DNA of 64,000 bases from Lederbergia citrisecunda (GTDB taxonomy: Bacteria; Bacillota; Bacilli; Bacillales; Bacillaceae_C), in NCBI RefSeq assembly GCF_018343695.1, contig NZ_JAGYPJ010000001.1, positions 4,129,744 through 4,193,743 of the forward strand, written 5' to 3'. This document shows positions 17,593-25,136 of the stretch, piece after piece; positions within the stretch are counted from its first letter, which is position 1; each line of letters opens with the position of its first letter. The translations under genes were made by a program, and so were the position numbers. The notes beneath the pieces are model-generated. The model saw only the letters and a list, made by a program, of their open reading frames with translations. It was not told where the DNA came from and searched no databases.

Positions 17593-18192
17593 ATGAGTAT
17601 AATAAAAATGTACATGATAAAAATGCTAGGATATATGATTGTGGCACTGCCATTCTATATTATTGGTAGGGTTATTTTTTTAAAAAAGAAGAAAAAGCGA
17701 GTAGAACCTATACGTGAGTTGATACTTGCTCTATTTGTTTTATACATAATTGGACTAGCTTCACAAACCATTATTCCAAGGTGGAATGCTGGAATATTAG
17801 GAGAAACAGGTGAATTCTATTTTGATATTTATTTATTTAATGAAATTGCACACGTAAATCTGATCCCCTTCCACACTATTAGTCAATATTTTTTCACTAC
17901 GAATGCAAATGTAGATAATTGGAGTGGCTTATCGCTAATAAATATCGCTGGAAACATATTTGTGTTTTCGCCGATTGGAGTATTTGTTCCTATCCTTTGG
18001 AGCAGATTGAGATCCTTGGGAAAAATCTTTTTACTAGGGTTAGGTGTTACTTGTTTTATCGAATTTGTCCAATTATTCATTGGGCGCAGCACCGATATTG
18101 ACGATGTGCTTTTAAATACAATTGGTGTTGTAATTGGATATGGGATTTATTCTTTGTTAAAAATTCCTTACTATAAAGTAGCCTTTCGTTAA
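17593..18192 (+). CDS. VanZ-like membrane protein
   Basis: 199 residues, about five hydrophobic segments. VanZ-family hallmarks are the NLIPF motif after the second helix (HVNLIPFHTI), GNIFVFSPIGVFVPILW, and IEFVQLFIGRSTDIDDVLLNTIGVVIGY. In the family, VanZ gives low-level teicoplanin resistance by an unknown mechanism, and many homologues have no known role. The ribosome site is weak (GTGGAT), which fits translation coupled to the MATE gene. Confidence 0.85.
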   Translation: MSIIKMYMIKMLGYMIVALPFYIIGRVIFLKKKKKRVEPIRELILALFVLYIIGLASQTIIPRWNAGILGETGEFYFDIYLFNEIAHVNLIPFHTISQYFFTTNANVDNWSGLSLINIAGNIFVFSPIGVFVPILWSRLRSLGKIFLLGLGVTCFIEFVQLFIGRSTDIDDVLLNTIGVVIGYGIYSLLKIPYYKVAFR

Positions 18193-18220
18193 TAATTATT
18201 TATTTTCTAGTAAACAATCG

Positions 18221-18252
18221 TTCATAATTTGTTAATAACTCCTGCCTATGAT
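18221..18252 (+). promoter_or_regulatory. Direct-repeat activator box with -10 element upstream of the HtrA-type protease gene
   Basis: Two 11-bp tandem half-sites, TTCATAATTTG and TTAATAACTCC (18221-18242), replace a normal -35. A -10 element TATGAT (18247-18252) follows after 4 bp. Head-to-tail sites of 10-11 bp are typical for OmpR-family regulators. The same arrangement is found upstream of the foldase gene at 21769, and the regulator gene lies between them. Confidence 0.6.
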
Positions 18253-18287
18253 GAAAACAAGTAATCAATCGTTAGGAGGAATGGACG

Positions 18288-19514
18288 ATGACAGAGATGA
18301 ATGATCAAAATCAAGAAGTTATGGATTCTACGGAAAGAGCAAAACCATATTTGAAACCGAAAAAAACAGGATTAAAAAGGTTTTTTTCAACGGTAGGTGC
18401 TGGTGTGATTGGGTCAGCTTTAACACTGACAGCTGTAACGTATACTCCATTATTAAAAGATGCGAATACATCTAATATAACTGATGTTCCTGCTTCAACC
18501 GTGCAAAAAGGGAATGATAGTTCATATTCAGTGCAAAACGTATCAGCCAACACAAAATCGCTTGCAGATATGGTAGAAAGTACATCGAAAGCAATTGTGG
18601 GAGTTGTTAATTTTCAAAATAAACGTAGTCAATTTTCACCTATAGAAGAAAGCGCTGAAGTCGGTTCTGGATCCGGCGTTATTTTTAAAAAAGAAGGGGA
18701 TCAGGCCTATATTGTCACTAATAACCATGTAATCGAAGGAGCTCAGAAAATTGAAGTTTCATTCTATGATGGTGAAAAAGCGAATGCTGAACTCGTCGGA
18801 GCGGACGCATTAACTGATCTAGCTGTCCTAAAAGTTGATGGAAAATATGCTGATACTGTATTAAAGTTCGGCAATTCTGACGCATTACGTGCTGGTGATC
18901 AAGTCGTTGCAATTGGAAATCCGTTAGGCCTTGATTTTTCAAGAACAGTGACTCAAGGGATTGTCAGCGCCGTTAATCGAACTGTAAATGTAGTTACCTC
19001 AGCGGGTGAATGGGATTTAAATGCCATCCAAACTGATGCAGCGATTAACCCTGGTAATAGCGGCGGTGCGCTGATTAATGCTGATGGTGAGCTCATAGGA
19101 ATTAATAGCTTGAAAATTTCAGAAAGTGGAGTAGAAGGACTCGGATTTGCCATTCCTATTAATGATGCTATACCTATTATCGATGAAATCATTAAAAGCG
19201 GGAAAATTGAACGTCCATACATGGGAGTGAGCTTAGCTGACCTAGATCAAATTCCAGAGCAATACCTACGTGGAGTGCCTCTAAGTGTTGAAGATGGCGT
19301 AATGGTTGCTTCCATTGAGCCGAATTCAGCAGCAGAAAAAGCAGGTCTTGAAGTGAAAGATGTTATTGTTTCCGTTAATAAAAATAAAGTTAAAAATTCA
19401 GGCGAGCTACGAAGATATTTATATACAAAGCTAAAAGTTGGAGATAAAGTTTTGTTAGAAATTTATAGAGATGGAAAGTTAAAAACAATTGATATTACTC
19501 TTGCTAGTAAATAG
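18288..19514 (+). CDS. Membrane-anchored HtrA-type serine protease (S1C) with PDZ domain
   Basis: 408 residues: a cytoplasmic N-terminal segment, one transmembrane helix at about 33-52, a trypsin-like domain at about 85-290 and a PDZ domain at about 305-400. The catalytic triad is visible: His147 in TNNHVI, Asp177 in LTDLAVL, Ser258 in GNSGGA. It degrades or refolds misfolded proteins at the outer face of the membrane. The start has AGGAGG upstream. It is next to a two-component system and shares that region's direct-repeat box, so it is probably controlled by it. HtrA, HtrB and YyxA are all possible orthologues. Confidence 0.93.
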   Translation: MTEMNDQNQEVMDSTERAKPYLKPKKTGLKRFFSTVGAGVIGSALTLTAVTYTPLLKDANTSNITDVPASTVQKGNDSSYSVQNVSANTKSLADMVESTSKAIVGVVNFQNKRSQFSPIEESAEVGSGSGVIFKKEGDQAYIVTNNHVIEGAQKIEVSFYDGEKANAELVGADALTDLAVLKVDGKYADTVLKFGNSDALRAGDQVVAIGNPLGLDFSRTVTQGIVSAVNRTVNVVTSAGEWDLNAIQTDAAINPGNSGGALINADGELIGINSLKISESGVEGLGFAIPINDAIPIIDEIIKSGKIERPYMGVSLADLDQIPEQYLRGVPLSVEDGVMVASIEPNSAAEKAGLEVKDVIVSVNKNKVKNSGELRRYLYTKLKVGDKVLLEIYRDGKLKTIDITLASK

Positions 19515-19520
19515 CTTGGA

Positions 19521-19550
19521 AAAACCTCTTGCTACATAGTAAGAGGTTTT
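19521..19550 (+). terminator. Rho-independent terminator of the HtrA-type gene
   Basis: AAAACCTCTT and AAGAGGTTTT form a perfect 10-bp stem around a 10-base loop, ending in TTTTC. It separates the protease from the regulator genes. Confidence 0.85.
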
Positions 19551-19613
19551 CTTGCTAAATTTTAGATTTCGTTTTAAGTTTAAAGAGAGAGCCCGTAAGG
19601 TGGTGTAGCTGGA

Positions 19614-20315
19614 ATGAAAATTTTAGTAATCGAAGATAACGAGAGTGTTGCATCGATGATTGAAATGTTTTTTGCAAAAGAAAACATTAAGGGAGTATTT
19701 GTGACAGATGGTTTGGAAGGTTATCATCGAGCCATACATGAGGAATGGGATTGTTTAATTATTGATTGGATGCTTCCAAATATGGATGGTGTGACAATTT
19801 GCCGCAAAATTAGGCAGGAAAATAATTCAGTACCCATTATTATGCTAACTGCTAAAGACAGTGAATCTGATCAAGTGCTCGGTCTTGAAATGGGAGCGGA
19901 TGATTATGTAACAAAACCGTTCAGTCCATTGGCACTCATGGCAAGAATTAAGGCTGTGACAAGAAGATATCATCCTATAAAGGATCAGAAAACAGAAGCA
20001 GATATGATTGAAACGACACATTTTAAAATCAATAAAAATACGAGAGAAGTATTTCTTGATGGTGCCCCTATTACGAATTTGACACCAAAAGAATTTGATC
20101 TTCTTTTTCATTTTGTTCAGCATCCACGTCAAGTTTTTTCACGTGAGCAGCTGCTTGAAAAAGTATGGGGATATCAATTTTACGGAGATGATCGTACGGT
20201 TGATGTCCATATTAAGCGCTTGCGCAATAAAATTGACAATGAGGATCAATCTTTTTTTCAAACGGTATGGGGTGTTGGATACAAATTTGAAGAAGGAAGT
20301 AATGCTCAAACATGA
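19614..20315 (+). CDS. yclJ: OmpR/PhoB-type response regulator, YclJ-like
   Basis: 233 residues: receiver domain 1-120 with acidic pair E7/D8, phospho-acceptor Asp51 (CLIIDWMLP) and conserved Lys in VTKPFSP; a winged-helix DNA-binding domain at about 130-228 (LTPKEFDLLFHFVQHP...DVHIKRLRNKI). From memory, the receiver sequence (DGVTICRKIR, LTAKDSESDQVLG, ADDYVTKPFSPL) closely matches B. subtilis YclJ. It overlaps the kinase gene by 4 bp. It probably binds the direct repeats upstream of the protease and foldase genes on either side. Confidence 0.85.
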   Translation: MKILVIEDNESVASMIEMFFAKENIKGVFVTDGLEGYHRAIHEEWDCLIIDWMLPNMDGVTICRKIRQENNSVPIIMLTAKDSESDQVLGLEMGADDYVTKPFSPLALMARIKAVTRRYHPIKDQKTEADMIETTHFKINKNTREVFLDGAPITNLTPKEFDLLFHFVQHPRQVFSREQLLEKVWGYQFYGDDRTVDVHIKRLRNKIDNEDQSFFQTVWGVGYKFEEGSNAQT

Positions 20316-21715
20316 GAGTCAAATATTTATATCAGCAGCTTGCGAGTCATGTCAGTGTTATCGTTATTGCCTTTTTAATATTAAGTTTGCTTTTTGCCCA
20401 TTTTATGAAAAACTTTGTGTATGAAAATAAAATTGATGAGTTAACGTCATACGGCCAAAATATATTGAAAGATTTGGAAAGAAATCGAGGAAGTTCTCAG
20501 CAAATCCTTTCAGAGTATGGGCGTGTACTAGCGGGGCGTGATATTCAATATAGCCTATTCGATCAAAGTTCTACCATCATTTATTCAATAGGTAGAACTC
20601 CTATTGTAGAACTGAAGGACGAAGAGTGGAGCAAAATTAAGCAAGGCTACACGGTCGTCGTCAAACAAGACTATAAACGACTCGAAGAAGGAGTCACGTT
20701 CGTATTGCTTCCGTATATCCATAATCATCAATTTGTAGGAGGCATTTTATTAGCCTCTCCAATAAAAGGGTCAAGGCAGGTAATTTCGCAAATTACTGAG
20801 TATTTATTATATACCGTATTCATAGCTGCGGTTGTAGCCTTTATGCTTAGCTGGATTTTATCCGCCTTCCATGTGAAGAGAATTAAACGGCTACGAGAAG
20901 CAACTTCACTTGTTGCAGGTGGAGATTATTCTGTCCGTATCCCTTCTTCAGATTTTGATGAAATAGGTGAACTTTCTAGAGATTTTAATAAAATGGTAGA
21001 AAAATTAAATATCTCAATGGAAGAGATTGAAAGTCTTGAAAATCGCAGGCGCCAGTTCATGACTGACGTTTCACACGAATTAAGGACGCCGCTTACGACA
21101 ATCAGCGGTGTCATCGAAGGTATTCGAAATGACATGATCCCCGAATCTGAAAAAGAAAAAGGGATGCTGCTTGCGAGCAATGAAACAAAAAGACTGATTC
21201 GTCTCGTGAATGAAAACCTTGATTATGAAAAAATCCGATCCAATCAAATCAAGCTTTATAAACAAGACATACAATTAAAAGAAATGCTAGAAATTATAAA
21301 AGATCAATTAGATGTTTTAGCTGAAGAAAAATATAATAAAATCGTTGTAGAAGTGGAAGAAGATGCTGTCGTTCATGCTGATTATGATAGGCTTACACAA
21401 ATATTAATCAATATTACAAAAAACAGCATCCAATTTACTGAAAACGGACTTATTATTTTAAGAGGTAGAATGGAAACGGATAAAACGATTATTGAAATTG
21501 AAGATAATGGGATTGGTATTGACCCGGAAGAAATAGAGAAGATTTGGCGACGATTTTACAAGGCGATGCTCTCAAGAACAACTAATCCATACGGAGAATT
21601 TGGGCTTGGATTATCGATCGTGAAACAGTTAGTAAACATGCATAATGGTGAGATAGAAGTATCCAGTGAAAAAGGAAAAGGAACAAAATTTATATTGAAA
21701 ATTCCATTAAAATAG
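20312..21715 (+). CDS. yclK: Sensor histidine kinase, YclK-like
   Basis: 467 residues: N-terminal helix (about 12-32), extracellular sensor loop (about 33-165), second helix (about 166-190), HAMP, dimerisation domain with His255 in DVSHELRTPL, then an ATPase domain with N, G1 and G2 boxes (NITKNSIQF, EDNGIGID, GEFGLGLSIVKQL). It phosphorylates the regulator encoded by the overlapping upstream gene. Its length agrees with B. subtilis YclK. The stimulus is unknown; neighbouring protease and foldase genes suggest an envelope or secretion signal. Confidence 0.88.
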   Translation: MRVKYLYQQLASHVSVIVIAFLILSLLFAHFMKNFVYENKIDELTSYGQNILKDLERNRGSSQQILSEYGRVLAGRDIQYSLFDQSSTIIYSIGRTPIVELKDEEWSKIKQGYTVVVKQDYKRLEEGVTFVLLPYIHNHQFVGGILLASPIKGSRQVISQITEYLLYTVFIAAVVAFMLSWILSAFHVKRIKRLREATSLVAGGDYSVRIPSSDFDEIGELSRDFNKMVEKLNISMEEIESLENRRRQFMTDVSHELRTPLTTISGVIEGIRNDMIPESEKEKGMLLASNETKRLIRLVNENLDYEKIRSNQIKLYKQDIQLKEMLEIIKDQLDVLAEEKYNKIVVEVEEDAVVHADYDRLTQILINITKNSIQFTENGLIILRGRMETDKTIIEIEDNGIGIDPEEIEKIWRRFYKAMLSRTTNPYGEFGLGLSIVKQLVNMHNGEIEVSSEKGKGTKFILKIPLK

Positions 21716-21768
21716 AAAAAAATGAAAAGTAGGGCTTCCACTTTTGTTCATCTTCATTTAAAATCTTG

Positions 21769-21800
21769 TTAATAATTTGTTCATATTTACTAGATATCCT
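21769..21800 (+). promoter_or_regulatory. Direct-repeat activator box with -10 element upstream of the PpiC-type foldase gene
   Basis: TTAATAATTTG and TTCATATTTAC (21769-21790) are 11-bp tandem half-sites, followed after 4 bp by TATCCT (21795-21800). Sequence, order and spacing match the box before the HtrA-type gene at 18221, so both probably answer to the same regulator. Confidence 0.6.
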
Positions 21801-21831
21801 ATTTTTAAGTGACTTTGAAGGGGGAAAAATA

Positions 21832-22719
21832 ATGGAGAAAAAATCAAGTAAAAAATTCACAATTAGTGTGATTATATTAATTGTAGTAGGATTAGCCGCT
21901 ATTTTTACAGCTGCTTTTTCAAAAAGAGAGATTGTTGCGAATGTCGGTGGTGAAAAAATCACTCAAGCTGAATTGAATGATGTACTTGTGAAACGTTATG
22001 GACAAGATACACTCGATTCATTAATAGAGAAAAAAGTAATTGAATTAGAAGCTAAAAAGGAAAAAGTATCGATTTCCGATAAGGATAAAGAGAAGGAAAT
22101 GGATTCTTATATTGAGCAATATGGAGGCAAGGATGCATTCAACGCAGCCCTTCAGCAAAGTGGATTATCGAAAAAAGATATTGAACAAGACGTTATTCAA
22201 TATTTATCGATTAAAAAAATGCTAGAACCAAAAATTAAAATTACCGAAGAAGATATGAAAAAATATTTTGATGAAAATAAAGATTCTTTTGATGAAAAAG
22301 AACAAGTACAAGCTAGCCATATCTTAGTGGAAGATGAAAAGAAAGCTGAAGAAGTAGAGAAGAAGATAAAAGAAGGCAAAGATTTTGCTGAACTTGCGAA
22401 AGAATATTCCACAGATACAGGAAGTGCTCAAAATGGTGGGGATTTGGGATACTTTCCAAAAGGAAAAATGGTAAAAGAATTTGAGGACAAGGCCTTTTCA
22501 ATGAATATCGGGGATATTAGTGACCCAGTAAAAACGGAGCATGGATACCATATCATCAAGTTAACAGGCAAAAAAGCAGCGAAAGACGCAAAATATGAAG
22601 ATCATAAAGATGAAATCAAAGAAACGTTGTTTAACAAAGAACTTCAAAGTCAATATCAGCCTTGGCTTGAAGGAATAAAAGCAAAATACGATATTAAGAA
22701 TAATCTAAAGGTTTCTTAA
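21832..22719 (+). CDS. PpiC-type peptidylprolyl isomerase (PrsA/SurA-like), membrane-anchored foldase
   Basis: 295 residues from ATG 21832 (GAAGGGGG upstream). One N-terminal hydrophobic segment (about 10-30) anchors it. A SurA_N-like helical region follows (about 40-140). The parvulin rotamase domain at about 145-250 contains QASHILVEDE, GKDFAELAKEYSTD, NGGDLGYFPKGKM and HGYHIIKL. It would fold exported proteins outside the membrane. Unlike PrsA it has no lipobox cysteine, so it is anchored by a helix. The shared upstream box links it to the HtrA-type gene. Confidence 0.9.
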   Translation: MEKKSSKKFTISVIILIVVGLAAIFTAAFSKREIVANVGGEKITQAELNDVLVKRYGQDTLDSLIEKKVIELEAKKEKVSISDKDKEKEMDSYIEQYGGKDAFNAALQQSGLSKKDIEQDVIQYLSIKKMLEPKIKITEEDMKKYFDENKDSFDEKEQVQASHILVEDEKKAEEVEKKIKEGKDFAELAKEYSTDTGSAQNGGDLGYFPKGKMVKEFEDKAFSMNIGDISDPVKTEHGYHIIKLTGKKAAKDAKYEDHKDEIKETLFNKELQSQYQPWLEGIKAKYDIKNNLKVS

Positions 22720-22741
22720 AAGTTTTATATGCTTGAAATAT

Positions 22742-22791
22742 GCCTGATACGCTATAAGTCAAGGAACGACTTAATTCGTATCAGGCTTTTT
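22742..22791 (+). terminator. Rho-independent terminator of the foldase gene
   Basis: GCCTGATACG and CGTATCAGGC form a perfect 10-bp stem with an inner AAGTC/GACTT stem, followed by TTTTTCT. Confidence 0.85.
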
Positions 22792-22828
22792 CTATTTGAC
22801 GAAAAGCTAGCGAAAAAGGCAGGAATGA

Positions 22829-22930
22829 AATTTGGTAAATCTCTAAATTTGTTTTCGATTCGGACAAATGCGGTAACGAATTATGACAAATCCCCGATTT
22901 CGTTCTCGAACCGGAATCCAGCATTTCTAT
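22829..22930. repeat. Two-unit degenerate tandem repeat, 51-bp period
   Basis: ATCTCTAAATTTGTTTTCGA at 22839 recurs as ATCCCCGATTTCGTTCTCGA at 22890, exactly 51 bp later, and TTCGGA/ACCGGA keep the same offset. The period matches the arrays at 40256 and 51960. The short open frame across it is not a convincing gene. Confidence 0.5.
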
Positions 22931-23015
22931 AAATTTTCCATTTCCAAACATTTTTGTAAAGAGTATCGGGCATGCTAAAAGATGTGACGATTGATAACGA
23001 AGGAGGAATGGAAAA

Positions 23016-23768
23016 ATGAATAAGAAAGCGTTGGCATATATATTTATGCTCGTGCTATTTTTCGGAATGGTAGGGACAGGAACTGTATATGCGCAAGACG
23101 TAAGTGGAGCACACCAAAAAATCGGAAACTACCATCATAAAGGTGAATTCACCCAAGATCTTGAGTTGCTAAAACAAAAAGCAAAAGAAATGGGAATCGA
23201 AACAGAAGGAAAAGATGCACAAACGCTTCATAAGGAATTAAAGGAAGCGTATATCAAAAAACATGCCGAAGCACTTGGGATTAAAACAGAAGGAAAGGAT
23301 ATGGAAACGCTAAAGAAAGAAATTCGGCATGTATGGACATTACAGATTGCCAAAGAGTGGGGCATTAGCACAAAGGGCAAAGATGATAAGACTATCATGA
23401 AAGAAGTTAAAGAGGCTAAGCTAAAAAAAGAAGCGAATGAATTTGGTATTTCCACAAAAGGAAAAGACTTTAAACAAATCAAACGCGAAATTTATGCAGC
23501 AAAAGTTTTAAAATATGCGAAAGAGATGGGTATCTCGACGGAAGGCAAAGATATTTACGAATTAGGTAAGGAAGTCCATGATAAGATGATTTACAATGCA
23601 GCTGAAAAGTTAGGCGTTGAAACGGAAGGTAAAACACCGAAAGAAATTTTCCATGAAATCATGATCAATCATGGCGAAAAAGCAAGGGAAATGAAGTTGT
23701 TCCCTTTTAGAGAAGAAAAAATATATTTCTTCAGAGATGAACAAGAAGACCAAGATCACGGTGAATAA
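23016..23768 (+). CDS. Secreted protein of six 28-residue repeats, unknown function
   Basis: 250 residues. A signal peptide (about 1-26, ending VYA) precedes six tandem repeats at about residues 55-223. Each follows the pattern A-K-E-x-G-I-x-T-x-G-K-D-x(4)-L-x-K-E-[IV] and then a Lys-rich helix, with a unit length of 28 residues. The pattern suggests helical hairpins joined by a G-[IV]-x-T-[EK]-G-K-[DT] turn. The product is basic and ends in an acidic, His-containing tail. I do not recognise the family. It has its own ribosome site (GAAGGAGGA) and terminator, so it is a single-gene unit. Confidence 0.8.
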   Translation: MNKKALAYIFMLVLFFGMVGTGTVYAQDVSGAHQKIGNYHHKGEFTQDLELLKQKAKEMGIETEGKDAQTLHKELKEAYIKKHAEALGIKTEGKDMETLKKEIRHVWTLQIAKEWGISTKGKDDKTIMKEVKEAKLKKEANEFGISTKGKDFKQIKREIYAAKVLKYAKEMGISTEGKDIYELGKEVHDKMIYNAAEKLGVETEGKTPKEIFHEIMINHGEKAREMKLFPFREEKIYFFRDEQEDQDHGE

Positions 23769-23772
23769 CATG

Positions 23773-23804
23773 AAAGGAGCTTTCCAGTATGGTAAGCTCC
23801 TTTT
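23773..23804 (+). terminator. Rho-independent terminator of the repeat-protein gene
   Basis: AAAGGAGCTT and AAGCTCCTTTT form the stem and T run 5 bp after the stop codon. The following 210 bases to the DUF421 gene hold no gene I can support. Confidence 0.85.
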
Positions 23805-24017
23805 ATAGTATGAAACCGAGGACGGGACATCAAAGCCAACCGGTTTTGTATTATGGAACAACAGTTGAACTGTGCTAGTTTTACCAAGGGTAGGATCCTT
23901 ATGATAAAGCGGGAGCATCTCCAATATGTCGACTAAGTACTTTATTATAGGTGGAGAAATCTCGATGAAGGTGGTCAAGAATTTAAAGTCACCTCTAATA
24001 ATAAAAAATTATATAAA

Positions 24018-24707
24018 TCATCCATTACAATCTGCATATGTTTTAACAAAAAAGCCACTTGTCGAAGACCATTCAGCGACAAAGATATTTGAAATGTATG
24101 GATAACCCTCTTTTTGAAGTGCATCTTGTAACCATTTAGTAGACTTTCCCGCATACTGCAGGTTGTCATTTCTTATCTTGCCCTCGTCAATAAGCAAAAT
24201 GGAAGGTGCTTCGTCTACGACTTCAATATCGAGGATTTCAGCGGTTGGTGGCTCTTTTTTTGTATGTTTCCTTATACTGATGGTTCCTCCAGTCTCTAAA
24301 TATAAATCTCGAACCTCACTAAGGGATAAAACACCTTGTTCTTGCATCATCGCTCGAAGCTGCTCCAACTCAATATGGTTTTTCTTCATGGCCTTCAAAT
24401 CTAAATTGCCTTCTCTTACGATGATGGATGGTTCTCCCTTTAAAATCTTTCTGATAGGGCCACTTTTTACAGCAAGAACTTCAACTATATAAATGAGAAT
24501 CCCCCAGATAGCTATTCCAAAGAGCATATGAAAAAATGATATCTTGTTATCATACAGGCTTTCTTCAAGTAAAGCACCGAGAATTAATACATACACAAAA
24601 TCAAATGGCGTGAACTGCCCTATTTCTTTTTTTCCTAAGAGTCTTGTTACAACGAGTAAGGCGAGTAAACCGAATACTAGTTTGAAAACGGTATCTAAAT
24701 AAAGCAT
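24018..24707 (-). CDS. DUF421 (YetF-like) membrane protein
   Basis: 229 residues: three transmembrane helices (about 5-20, 35-55, 58-78), then the cytoplasmic two-part DUF421 domain (SGPIRKILKGEPSIIVREGNLDLKAMKKN, LSLSEVRDLYLETGGTISIRKH). B. subtilis relatives include YetF and YdfR, some linked to spores or membrane function, with no defined activity. AGGAGG precedes the start. It is transcribed divergently from the FIMAH-domain gene across a 430-bp gap. Confidence 0.9.
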   Translation of the reverse strand: MLYLDTVFKLVFGLLALLVVTRLLGKKEIGQFTPFDFVYVLILGALLEESLYDNKISFFHMLFGIAIWGILIYIVEVLAVKSGPIRKILKGEPSIIVREGNLDLKAMKKNHIELEQLRAMMQEQGVLSLSEVRDLYLETGGTISIRKHTKKEPPTAEILDIEVVDEAPSILLIDEGKIRNDNLQYAGKSTKWLQDALQKEGYPYISNIFVAEWSSTSGFFVKTYADCNG

Positions 24708-25005
24708 GTAATATACCTCCTCATAGTTCTTTATATACCCGGTTTTTTATTTTTTTCTCCTTATAAACTCTTATTATTCTACAAATAAATTGCGCATAAT
24801 TTTTCATATATTTGCAAAACATCTATCCAATTACATTCTATTGTCCTACTATTTGATTGAGTTTTTTGATGGAATTAATAGTAATTTGCCGTAATTACAC
24901 GTATAAATCTGCGCATATTGTTGTAACAATGTCATTCGATTTGTATTTACAAATTAATAGACTTGAATTATAAATGTTATAAATAAGTACTATCGTCAAT
25001 ATTTT

Positions 25006-25049
25006 AGGAGGGAGGTATATTTTTATTTTTGTGGATGATAGCGCTTTCA
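25006..25049 (+). promoter_or_regulatory. Orphan Shine-Dalgarno sequence and perfect cre in the leader of the FIMAH-domain gene
   Basis: AGGAGGGAGGT at 25006-25016 is a near-perfect ribosome site with no canonical start codon at proper distance. TGATAGCGCTTTCA at 25036-25049, read on the minus strand as TGAAAGCGCTATCA, matches the cre consensus at 14 of 14 positions. TTTCAAA/TTTGAAA just after can form a hairpin. CcpA repression of the downstream gene is likely. I saw nothing else in the gap from 24708 to 25136. Confidence 0.7.
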
Positions 25050-25136
25050 AACTACACCTTTGAAACACAGGAATATTGACCAAGTAAAAATAAGATTATT
25101 AGGCTTTAGTGCTCATGAAAGGGGAACTGTTTTATT

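Noticed and set aside
19614-21715. Assignment of the two-component system as CssRS
   Set aside because: The neighbourhood with an HtrA-type gene suggests it, but the receiver sequence fits YclJ better from memory.
22729-22932. 67-codon plus-strand frame after the foldase gene
   Set aside because: It crosses a strong terminator and a repeat, with no ribosome site.
23610-23978. 122-codon minus-strand frame over the end of the repeat-protein gene
   Set aside because: It runs antisense through the gene and its terminator and has no ribosome site. The stretch 23810-23978 alone is not recognisable.
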